A stretch of DNA of 64,000 bases, taken from contig JAYRFV010000116.1 of assembly GCA_041908165.1 (NCBI GenBank), positions 70,318 through 134,317 on the forward strand, given 5' to 3'. This DNA comes from JACQZU01 sp041908165 (GTDB lineage: Bacteria > Acidobacteriota > Holophagae > Holophagales > Holophagaceae). The notes beneath the pieces are model-generated. The model was given only the letters and a program-made list of their open reading frames with translations, was not told where the DNA came from and did not search any database. Positions 53,391 to 60,845 of this stretch are shown in pieces; positions within the stretch are counted from its first letter, which is position 1, and every line of letters begins with the position of its first letter. The translations under genes were made by a program, and so were the position numbers.

Positions 53391-55013
53391 GTGGCCAGCG
53401 AAGATCCCCAGACGATCGGCCGCTACAGGGTGCTCCGCCGGCTCGGTGCCGGCGCCATGGGGGCGGTCTACCTCTGCCAGGACCCGCTGCTCAAGCGCAA
53501 CGTGGCGGTGAAGATCGTCCTCAAGACCCGCGCCGACTCGGAGGCCATGATGGCCCGCTTCCAACGGGAGTCGGAGATCAGCGCGCAGCTGAACCACCCG
53601 CACATCATCACCGTCTTCGATGTCGGCATGGACGACGAGGTGGGCCCCTTCCTGACCATGGAATACGTCGATGGGGGTTCCCTGGCGGGACACCTCGAAC
53701 GTGCCCTGCCCGATCCGGCCACGGCCCTGGACTGGCTGACCCAGCTGGGGCAGGCGCTGGCGGCCGCCGAGCGGGCCGGCGTGGTGCACCGCGACATCAA
53801 GCCGGAAAACATGCTGGTCAGCAGCGAGGGCCAGTTGAAGCTCACCGATTTCGGCCTGGCCCGCGACGACGTGAGCAACCTCACCACCACCGGGACGATG
53901 ATGGGCACGCCCACCCACACGGCACCGGAGCTGCTCGGCGGCGCCCGCGCCACCGCCATCACCGACCGCTGGGCCTTCGCGGTGACCGCCTTCCAGATGG
54001 TGCTGGGCCAGCTGCCCCATTCCGGCGACACGCTTTCGGCGGTGCTGCACCACATCGACCGCGAACCGCCGCTGATTCCCGAAGGCACGCCCGCGCCCCT
54101 GACGCGGGTCTTCCTCAAGGCGCTGCACCGGGATCCGGCGCGGCGCTACGACTCGATCCTGGCCTTCCTCGGCGCGCTGTCGGAAGCCATGGGGATGCGC
54201 GAACACCTGGTCACCCGCGGCCTGAACGTGGAGCCCCTCCCGGCCGGAGCCGCCGCCAGCAGTGCCTCGGCGCCGGCCCTGCCGGTGCTCGGCGAGACCG
54301 AGAGCTTCCCCCTGCCCCGCGCCACGAACCCACCAGGCGCAGCCAGCCGGGTGGCCGCCCCGGCGCCGGTCCCCCGCCTCACCAAGCCTCCTGCGGAGCT
54401 GTTCGCCTCGGCCCCGGAGCCCGCCGCGACCGACGCGGAAGCGCCCGTGGCCGCCCGGACCTCCGCGCCCCGGGTGCCGGCGGCGCGGATCTCCTCCGGC
54501 CGCATCCCCGTCCGCCGGGAGGCCGCCTTCGGGTCCGCCTGGCTGGGCAACACCGCCGTCGTCGCCATCCTGCTGGCGGCGCTGGCCGGCTTCTACTTCT
54601 GGCCGCGACCGGTGCGGATCCAGACGAATCCGCCCGGGGCCAGCGTCAGCCTGGACGGAAGGCACGTCGGCCTCAGCCCCTACGAGGGCACGGTTCCCTT
54701 CGGCACGCACCAGCTGGTGGTCAGCAAGCAGGGCTACGACACCGTCTCCAGGGCCTTCAGCGCCGGCGACGGGCCGGTGGAGATCGCCCTGGTGCCCTTC
54801 ATGGCCTGGGTGGATGTGGTCACCATCCCCCCGGGCGCCTCGGTCACCCTCGGCGACCGCGCCCTGGGCAGTTCGCCAAGGATGGGCCTTCCGGTGCCCG
54901 ACCAGGCCCTGCCGCTGGTGGTCCACCTGAACGGGTACAAGCGCTGGCAGGGCACCCTCGGCCCCGGCCAGCGCCCCCCCAGCCCGATCGTCCTGGTGCG
55001 GGAGTCCCGCTAG
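53391..55013 (+). CDS. Ser/Thr protein kinase with two C-terminal PEGA domains
   Basis: 540 residues. The N-terminal kinase domain is complete: GAGAMGAVYL glycine loop (about 19-28), catalytic Lys41 (VAVK), Glu60, HRDIKPEN (133-140) and DFG (153-155). A Pro/Ala-rich linker (about 275-380) precedes one transmembrane helix (about 384-402), then two PEGA domains (RIQTNPPGASVSLDGRHVG and DVVTIPPGASVTLGDRALG) expected outside the cytoplasm. It is a typical PknB-like membrane sensor kinase of Acidobacteria. The start is GTG 53391 with GAGGGAGG upstream. Its likely reader is the FHA protein encoded divergently. Its stop overlaps the pentapeptide gene stop (CTAG). Confidence 0.95.
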   Translation: MASEDPQTIGRYRVLRRLGAGAMGAVYLCQDPLLKRNVAVKIVLKTRADSEAMMARFQRESEISAQLNHPHIITVFDVGMDDEVGPFLTMEYVDGGSLAGHLERALPDPATALDWLTQLGQALAAAERAGVVHRDIKPENMLVSSEGQLKLTDFGLARDDVSNLTTTGTMMGTPTHTAPELLGGARATAITDRWAFAVTAFQMVLGQLPHSGDTLSAVLHHIDREPPLIPEGTPAPLTRVFLKALHRDPARRYDSILAFLGALSEAMGMREHLVTRGLNVEPLPAGAAASSASAPALPVLGETESFPLPRATNPPGAASRVAAPAPVPRLTKPPAELFASAPEPAATDAEAPVAARTSAPRVPAARISSGRIPVRREAAFGSAWLGNTAVVAILLAALAGFYFWPRPVRIQTNPPGASVSLDGRHVGLSPYEGTVPFGTHQLVVSKQGYDTVSRAFSAGDGPVEIALVPFMAWVDVVTIPPGASVTLGDRALGSSPRMGLPVPDQALPLVVHLNGYKRWQGTLGPGQRPPSPIVLVRESR

Positions 55014-56191
55014 GCCCGCAGCCGTTCGTCCGAAGCGCCGATCACGGTCATGCAGTTCACCAGCAGCACCGGGAAGTGGCTCTCCTCCTCCACCGGCGCG
55101 TCGTGGGCGCCGAAGCGGCAGTTGCGGATGACCAGGAACTGGTCATGGTTGGAAAGGTAGTCGGAAACCCGGATGTCCTCCTCGATGGCGAGACTGCCCG
55201 TGACGGTGCCGCCCTCCACCAGGAAGGACACCCGGTGCACGTGGTAGTCGGCGGTGGGCTCAGGCAGGTTCAGGATCGCCGGGTCGCAGTTCGGCACCAC
55301 CAGCAGCGCCTTGTTGCGGCGCAGGCCGAAGAACTGCAGTTCCAAATTCAGGTAGGGCAGGAGCACGTTGGTGAGCTTGAGCATCTCGCCGGAGAGGTTC
55401 AGGTGCTCGAGGAACCCGTGCATGACCGGCACGTGGAAGATGCCGCGGATCCAGCCTCCGGTGGTGAAGATCACCGCCGGCACGCTGCGCAGGGGCGGGT
55501 GGTACTTGCTCTTCTTCGGCCCCTTGCCCCTGGCCGGGGCGGCGTCCAGCGGGCGCAGCTCGTTGTAGGAGACCGGTCCCCTGGCGCCCGGCAGGCCCAG
55601 CGACATGCTCTGGTAGGACGCCTTGGGGGTGACGTCCAGTTCGATGCCGGACCCGGTGTCGCCCTTGAGCACGGCGGGATCGGTGCCCAGCGCACCCTCG
55701 AAGGTGGCGCCCTTGATGTTGGCGCCGCGGAACAGCGCGCCCTGCAGGAAGGCCTTGGTGAAGGTGGCATCGGTCAGCACCGCCCGGCGGAAGTCGGTGC
55801 GGGCGCATTTGGCGAAATGGAGGTCGGCCCGCGCCAGGTCCGAATGGGTCAGGTCCGCCTGGGAGAGGTCGGCCTGCCGCAGGCTCGCCTGCACCAGCTT
55901 GGCGTTGGCCAGGTTCGCCTCGGTCAGGTTGGCCCGCTGCAGCACCGCATGGGACAGGTCCGCCCCCATCAGGTTGGAGCCCGAAAGATCGGCCTCGTTG
56001 AGCCTCGCCCGCTTCAGGTTGGTCTCGACGAACGGTGAACCGGACAGCCGGCATCCACTGAGGTCCGCGCCGCTGAGGTTGACCCTGCGGAAGTCGATGC
56101 CCCGGAGATCCAGGTTGCTGAGGTCAGCGTGCTCCAGGGAAACCTTGTTGCGGACATGCTCGATGACGTCTTCCCGCGACAGTTCGGCCAT
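55010..56191 (-). CDS. Pentapeptide-repeat protein with unknown C-terminal domain
   Basis: 393 residues. An N-terminal pentapeptide-repeat right-handed beta-helix (about 18-175) with A(D/N)LxX repeats (ADLSNLDLRG, GADLSGCRLSG, ANLTEANLANAK, ADLSQADLTHSDLARADL). From about 205 on it has a non-repeat globular domain (VPAVIFTTGGWIRGIFHVP, MLKLTNVLLPYLNLELQFFGLRRNKALLVVPN, HRVSFLVEGGTVTGSL) of unknown family. Pentapeptide proteins can mimic DNA or act as structural spacers. Start ATG 56191. It converges on the kinase gene with a 4-bp shared stop region. Confidence 0.8.
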   Translation of the reverse strand: MAELSREDVIEHVRNKVSLEHADLSNLDLRGIDFRRVNLSGADLSGCRLSGSPFVETNLKRARLNEADLSGSNLMGADLSHAVLQRANLTEANLANAKLVQASLRQADLSQADLTHSDLARADLHFAKCARTDFRRAVLTDATFTKAFLQGALFRGANIKGATFEGALGTDPAVLKGDTGSGIELDVTPKASYQSMSLGLPGARGPVSYNELRPLDAAPARGKGPKKSKYHPPLRSVPAVIFTTGGWIRGIFHVPVMHGFLEHLNLSGEMLKLTNVLLPYLNLELQFFGLRRNKALLVVPNCDPAILNLPEPTADYHVHRVSFLVEGGTVTGSLAIEEDIRVSDYLSNHDQFLVIRNCRFGAHDAPVEEESHFPVLLVNCMTVIGASDERLRA

Positions 56192-56342
56192 GGCTGGCTC
56201 CTCCGGAGGCTGGATTCGGCTGGGGGTTCGGTCCCGCAAGCATAGCCTGACCCGCGACGGGTGCCGCAGGGCGGCGTGGTGCCCTCCATGCCTGCCCTCG
56301 GCCGCGAGCCCCGGTCGGAAGGGATCGAGGCATGATGGAACC

Positions 56343-56831
56343 ATGGCTGCCGTCCCCTCCATCTGCCTGGGCGTGGATCCGGGCTCCCTCGCCTGCGGCT
56401 TCGCCGTGGTCTCGCGCACCGGCTCGCGCCTCGAACTGCTGGAGGCCGGCGTGATCCGCAGCCCCCGGGGGCAGGACTTCGACCAGCGGATCAAGGGCAT
56501 CCACCTGCGCCTGGGGGAGGCCATCGCCCGTCACGGTCCGGCCTTCATGGCGGTGGAATCCCCCTTCGTGGAGAAGAACGCCGCCACCGCCCTGAAGCTC
56601 GGCCAGATCCGCGGCGGCATCCTGCTCACCGCGGCCCTGCACGGGCTGCCGGTGGGCGACTACAACCCCATGCAGGTCAAGAAGGCCGTCAGCGGCTATG
56701 GCTGGGCCGCCAAGGAGCAGGTGGGGAGGATGGTGATGGTGCTTCTGAACCTCACGGAGCCTCTGCCCTCAGATGCGGCCGACGCGGCGGCGGTGGCCAT
56801 CGGTCATCTGCTCGCCACACGCCGAATCTGA
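56343..56831 (+). CDS. ruvC: Crossover junction endodeoxyribonuclease RuvC
   Basis: 162 residues. Catalytic acidic residues Asp12 (GVDPGS), Glu72 (VESPFVEKN), Asp144 and Asp147 (SDAADAAAVAI) are all present. It resolves Holliday junctions with RuvAB, which are not in the window. The last 33 bp of the gene are the first part of a 113-bp tandem repeat, so the C-terminal IGHLLATRRI is encoded inside repeat copy 1. Length is on the short side of the family (about 160-175), and the gene looks intact. Confidence 0.96.
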   Translation: MAAVPSICLGVDPGSLACGFAVVSRTGSRLELLEAGVIRSPRGQDFDQRIKGIHLRLGEAIARHGPAFMAVESPFVEKNAATALKLGQIRGGILLTAALHGLPVGDYNPMQVKKAVSGYGWAAKEQVGRMVMVLLNLTEPLPSDAADAAAVAIGHLLATRRI

Positions 56832-57055
56832 CCCATTCCGATGGCCGCTCCCTTCTATCGCAGGCTGCACCGCAGCCTGCTTCCCGCGCGCTCCGCCCGC
56901 GGAGGCGGGAGATCGGTCATCTGCTCGCCACACGCCGAATCTGACCCATTCCGATGGCCGCTCCCTTCCATCGCAGGCTGCACCGCAGCCTGCTTCCCGC
57001 GCGCTCCGCCCGCGGAGGCGGGAGATCGGTCATCTGCTCGCCACACGCCGAACCT
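56799..57055. repeat. 113-bp tandem repeat overlapping the ruvC 3' end
   Basis: Copy 1 is 56799-56911, copy 2 is 56912-57024, and a partial copy 3 (about 31 bp) is 57025-57055. Copies 1 and 2 differ at one visible base. Each unit holds the ruvC terminal 33 bp, then a perfect GCAGGCTGC/GCAGCCTGC inverted repeat with a 3-nt loop and a CTCCGC/GCGGAG element. Copy 2 and copy 3 are outside ruvC, so only the first encodes protein. The 113-bp period is not a multiple of 3, so the repeat would not extend the ruvC frame. Confidence 0.9.
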
Positions 57056-57062
57056 GCCCTCC

Positions 57063-57092
57063 AAAACAGGAAGGGCACCAAAGGGTGCCCTT
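57063..57092 (-). terminator. Terminator downstream of the DUF255 gene
   Basis: On the minus strand a 9-bp stem (57084-57092 with 57071-57079; loop 4 nt) is followed by CCTGTTTTGG, a T-run. It ends transcription 164 bp after the DUF255 stop at 57256. Confidence 0.65.
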
Positions 57093-57255
57093 GTGCGGGT
57101 CGGCGCGGTCGCACGGACGAAAGGATGCCGCGTGCGCCGGCGGGGCGGTAGGTATGGTCGCCCCTTGGGGGTGAAGCAGCGAAGGTGCTGTCTCCTGCCC
57201 CAAGCATCGGCAGGATCGCCGGGAACTCAACTGGGAACTTTCGGCCCGTCCAGGG
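57093..57255. other. Structured intergenic stretch, candidate untranslated RNA or 3' UTR
   Basis: No ORF. Several consecutive hairpins can be drawn on the plus strand: GTGCG/CGCAC (57093-57097 with 57110-57114), GGGGCG/CGCCCC (57142-57147 with 57159-57164), and CTTGGGG/CCCCAAG (57164-57170 with 57198-57204), the last with an inner CAGC/GCTG pair. On the minus strand it is the 3' UTR of the DUF255 gene. It does not match tmRNA, SRP RNA or RNase P core motifs by eye. Together with the repeat this completes the 424-bp gene-free stretch 56832-57255. Confidence 0.4.
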
Positions 57256-59250
57256 TCAGGGGAGCAGTGCTGCCAAGGCTTCCGGGGAAGCCACCGGGGC
57301 GGCGCAGGCGCCTTTCCTGCATACATAGGCCGCAGGTCTGCCCTCCTGCAGGCCCCGGCCCCGGTGGAGGGGGAGGTCTGGATCCAGCCCCGCGCTGACC
57401 ACCGCGTTCGGCCGGAAGCCCTGGCGGGCTGCGGCGAGGAGCTCCCGGGTCGCAGGATCATCCAGCTGCCCGGCCACCACGACCTCGCAGGGTTCGCTCA
57501 AGGCCCGGTCCAGCGCGTTTCCCAGGGAAAGGAAAGCCCGGGGGGCGCGGGCCATCCACGGGGCGAAGCAGGCGAGGACGGCCTCGCCGGCGTCGCTCAG
57601 GTCCTGGCGGTCCAGGTGGGCGCCCAGCCGCAGCAGGGCCTGGGCGGCGAGGGCGTTGCCGCTCGGAACGGCGTGGTCGAACCCGGGTTTGGAACGGACG
57701 ATGATGTCCGGTTCGCCATCGCGGGTCGTGAAGAACCCGCCCTCAGCGCGGTCCTCGAAACCGTTCCTCATCCCGTCGGCCAGCGCCTCGGCCCATCGCA
57801 GCCACTGCGGATCGAAGCCGGCTTCGTAGAGGTCCACCAGGCCGTTCGCCAGGGCCGCATGGTCCTCGAGGAAGGCCGGGACCCGGGCCTCGCCGCCCCG
57901 CCAGGCCCGCAGGAGGCGGCCATCCTGCCAGAGCTCCCGGCGCAGGAACCCGGCGCAGGCGGTGGCGGCTTCGAGGTACCTCGGCTCGTCGAGCACCCGC
58001 GCAGCGAAGGCGAAGGCGGACAGGGCCAGCCCGTTCCAGGCGGTGACCACCTTGTCGTCGCGGCCCGGCCGGACCCGCCGGTCGCGGTGCTCGAGCAGGC
58101 GCGCCTGCAGGGCCTCCAGCCGCGCCTCCTGGCGGGCGTCGAGCGCCGGCCCGGAGAACCGGTGCAGCACGCTGCGGCCCTGCTCGAAGTTGCCCGCCTG
58201 GGTGATGCCGCAGGCTGAACCGAGGAACGCGCCGTCCTCGGCGCCGAGCGCCGAATCGACCTCCCCGGGCGTGAAGACGTAGAAGCGCCCCTCCTCGCCC
58301 TCGCTGTCCGCGTCCTCCGAACTGAGGAACCCGCCCTCCGGACCTCGCAGGTCCCGCAGCAGGTAGTCCAGGGTGCGCCGCGCGATCCGGGCGTAGCGGG
58401 GCTCGCCGACGGCCTGGAACGCCAGCAGGTAGCAGCGGGCGAGCAGGGCGTTGTCGTAGAGCATCTTCTCGAAGTGCGGCACCAGCCACTGGGCATCCAC
58501 GCTGTAGCGGGCGAAGCCGCCGCCCAGGTGGTCGAACATGCCGCCTTCCCACATCGCATCGAGGGTTCGCAGGGCCATGCGGCGGTCCGCTTCCGAGCCG
58601 CGCCGCAGGATCAGCTCGACCGCCATGTGCTGGGGGAATTTCGGCGCGCCGCCGAAGCCGCCCCAGCGCGGATCGAAGGCGGCCCGCAGCGCCTGCAGGG
58701 CGGCCTCGAACCAGGCAGCGTCCAGCTTCGAGGCTCCGGGCTCGACCGCGGCCTGGCGGGCCACCGCCGCCAGCAGTTCGCCCGCCTGCGATTCCAGGTC
58801 GGGACGCCGGTTCCGCCACAACTCGTCGATGCGCCGAAGGAGCGGAAGGAACCCGGGCAGGCCGCGGCCTCCCTCCACCGGGAAGTAGGTTCCTCCGTAG
58901 AACGGCCTCAGGTCCGGGGTCAGCCAGACGCTCATCGGCCAGCCGCCCCGGCCCGTCAGGGCCTGCACCGCCTCCATGTAGACCTCGTCGAGGTCCGGCC
59001 GCTCCTCGCGGTCCACCTTGATCGGGATGAAGCCGGCGTTGAGGACGGCAGCGACCTCGGGATGCTCGAAGGACTCCCGTTCCATGACGTGGCACCAGTG
59101 GCAGGCGCTGTAGCCGATCGACAGGAAGATCGGCTTGTCCTCGGCGCGGGCGCGGTCCAGGGCCTCCGGCCCCCAAGGATGCCAGTCCACCGGGTTGTGG
59201 GCGTGCTGGAGCAGGTAGGGGCTGAGGCTGTGCTGGAGGCGGTTGGGCAT
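57256..59250 (-). CDS. Thioredoxin-domain DUF255 protein (YyaL/SSP411 family)
   Basis: 664 residues. An N-terminal DUF255 thioredoxin-fold domain with the family's PYLLQHAHNPVDWHPWG start and CHWC active site (Cys50 and Cys53 in SACHWCHVMERESF). A long alpha/alpha-barrel N-acylglucosamine-epimerase-like domain follows (GGFFTTRDGEPDIIVRSKPGFDHAVPSGN near the C-terminal part). The family is conserved from bacteria to vertebrate spermatogenesis protein 20, with no clear biochemical role. ATG 59250 (AGAGGG ribosome site) is preferred over an ATG at 59271. It is divergent from ffh. Confidence 0.93.
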   Translation of the reverse strand: MPNRLQHSLSPYLLQHAHNPVDWHPWGPEALDRARAEDKPIFLSIGYSACHWCHVMERESFEHPEVAAVLNAGFIPIKVDREERPDLDEVYMEAVQALTGRGGWPMSVWLTPDLRPFYGGTYFPVEGGRGLPGFLPLLRRIDELWRNRRPDLESQAGELLAAVARQAAVEPGASKLDAAWFEAALQALRAAFDPRWGGFGGAPKFPQHMAVELILRRGSEADRRMALRTLDAMWEGGMFDHLGGGFARYSVDAQWLVPHFEKMLYDNALLARCYLLAFQAVGEPRYARIARRTLDYLLRDLRGPEGGFLSSEDADSEGEEGRFYVFTPGEVDSALGAEDGAFLGSACGITQAGNFEQGRSVLHRFSGPALDARQEARLEALQARLLEHRDRRVRPGRDDKVVTAWNGLALSAFAFAARVLDEPRYLEAATACAGFLRRELWQDGRLLRAWRGGEARVPAFLEDHAALANGLVDLYEAGFDPQWLRWAEALADGMRNGFEDRAEGGFFTTRDGEPDIIVRSKPGFDHAVPSGNALAAQALLRLGAHLDRQDLSDAGEAVLACFAPWMARAPRAFLSLGNALDRALSEPCEVVVAGQLDDPATRELLAAARQGFRPNAVVSAGLDPDLPLHRGRGLQEGRPAAYVCRKGACAAPVASPEALAALLP

Positions 59251-59377
59251 GGGTCCCTCTATTCTTGACAAATTTAGTCGGATTTATCGGCCGGGCCAAG
59301 CCACCCCGTTCGCCTGGTCCGTGGGCGGGCGCAGAAGCCGGGCCTAGAATGGAGGTTTGCGCTCCTCCCGAGGCCCC

Positions 59378-60754
59378 ATGTTCGAATCCCTCACAGACAA
59401 GCTCAGCAAGGCGATGAAGACCCTCCGGGGGCAGACCCGGCTCTCCGAGAAGAACATCGAGGAGGCGCTCCGCGAGGTGCGGATGGCGCTGCTGGAGGCC
59501 GACGTCCACGTCCAGGTGGCGCGGACCTTCCTGGCCAGGGTCAAGGAGAAGGCCCTGGGCGCCGCGGTGCTCGAGGGGCTCAACCCGGCCCAGCAGTTCG
59601 TCGACATCGTCTACCAGGAGCTCACCGAGATCATGGGCGGCCAAGCCGCCGAGCAGCCCCTGGCCTTCGCCGCCAAGCCGCCGACGGTGGTGATGATGGT
59701 GGGCCTGCAGGGCAGCGGCAAGACCACCACCAGCGGCAAGCTCGCCAAGTACCTGAAGAAGCTCGGCCGGGCCCCGATCCTGGTGCCGGCCGACGTCCAG
59801 CGCCCGGCCGCCATCGAGCAGCTGCACGTGGTGGCCAAGGATGCCGGCGTGCCCTCCTTCCGCTCCGGTTCCGCCGATCCGGTGGAGATCTGCCGCAACG
59901 CCGTGGAGGAGGCGCGGCTCAAAGGCTGGGACGTGGTGATCCTCGACACCGCCGGCCGCCTGCACCTGGACGAAGGGCTGATGGCGGAGCTGCTGCGCAT
60001 CAAGTCCGCCTGCGCGCCCGACGAGATCCTGTTCGTCGCCGACGCCATGACCGGCCAGGACGCGGTGCGCAGTGCCTCGGCCTTCCACGAGAAGCTGGCC
60101 ATCACCGGGGTGGTGCTCACCAAGACCGACGGCGACACCCGCGGCGGCGCGGCCTTCAGCGTCAAGCACGCCACCGGCCGGCCGATCGTGTTCGTCGGCG
60201 CCGGCGAGAAGCTCGACGACCTCGAGCGCTTCCACCCGGACCGCATGGCCCAGCGCATCCTCGGCATGGGCGATGTGCTCACGCTCATCGAGCATGCCAA
60301 GGACAAGCTCGACGAGAAGGAGGCCGCGCGCACCGCCGAGCGGCTGATGAAGAACCAGTTCACCCTCGAGGACATGCGCACCCAGATGCAGCAGATGGCC
60401 AAGCTGGGCAGCATGGAGAAGATCCTCGGGATGCTGCCGGGCATGGGCCAGCTGAAGGAGCAGATCGCCTCCGCGGCCACCGACAAGCGGCTCAAGCACA
60501 CCGAGGCGCTGCTCAACTCGATGACGCCGAAGGAGCGCGCCAACCACAACCTGCTGGACGGCAAGCGCAAGCGCCGGATCGCGATGGGCGCCGGCCGTCC
60601 GGTCGCCGAGGTCAACCAGCTGCTGAAGCAGTTCCTCGAAATGAAGAAAATGATGACCCAGATGAACGACCCCAAGGCCATGAAGCGCATGGAGCGCATG
60701 GCCGGGATGATGAAGGGCATGGGCGGGCCCGGCGGATTCAAGCTGCCCTTCTGA
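59378..60754 (+). CDS. ffh: Signal recognition particle protein Ffh
   Basis: 458 residues: N domain, then the SRP GTPase with GLQGSGKTTT (109-118), DTAGRLHLDE and TKTDGDTRGGAAF, and a Met-rich M domain with MKKMMTQMNDPKAMKRMERM near the end. It binds signal sequences and 4.5S RNA to target membrane proteins. ATG 59378 is chosen over upstream ATG 59357 because MFESLTDKLSKAMKTLRG is the canonical N-terminus. TAGAAT at 59345-59350 is a -10 candidate. In many bacteria ffh sits directly before rpsP; here glnA intervenes. Confidence 0.98.
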   Translation: MFESLTDKLSKAMKTLRGQTRLSEKNIEEALREVRMALLEADVHVQVARTFLARVKEKALGAAVLEGLNPAQQFVDIVYQELTEIMGGQAAEQPLAFAAKPPTVVMMVGLQGSGKTTTSGKLAKYLKKLGRAPILVPADVQRPAAIEQLHVVAKDAGVPSFRSGSADPVEICRNAVEEARLKGWDVVILDTAGRLHLDEGLMAELLRIKSACAPDEILFVADAMTGQDAVRSASAFHEKLAITGVVLTKTDGDTRGGAAFSVKHATGRPIVFVGAGEKLDDLERFHPDRMAQRILGMGDVLTLIEHAKDKLDEKEAARTAERLMKNQFTLEDMRTQMQQMAKLGSMEKILGMLPGMGQLKEQIASAATDKRLKHTEALLNSMTPKERANHNLLDGKRKRRIAMGAGRPVAEVNQLLKQFLEMKKMMTQMNDPKAMKRMERMAGMMKGMGGPGGFKLPF

Positions 60755-60845
60755 GCGCGCCCCGGACCGCCGCGGGTGCCTGCGGTCACATCCCCGGAGC
60801 GCCGTGAAATCCCGCCCGTAGAATGGCCGGACCGGGAGGTGCCCG

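Noticed and set aside
56799..57055. CRISPR array
   Set aside because: The units are 113 bp and directly abutting with no spacers, so this is a tandem duplication, not a repeat-spacer array.
57093..57255. SRP RNA, tmRNA or RNase P RNA gene
   Set aside because: The GGAA-tetraloop SRP domain IV, tmRNA tag reading frame and RNase P core motifs are not present on either strand.
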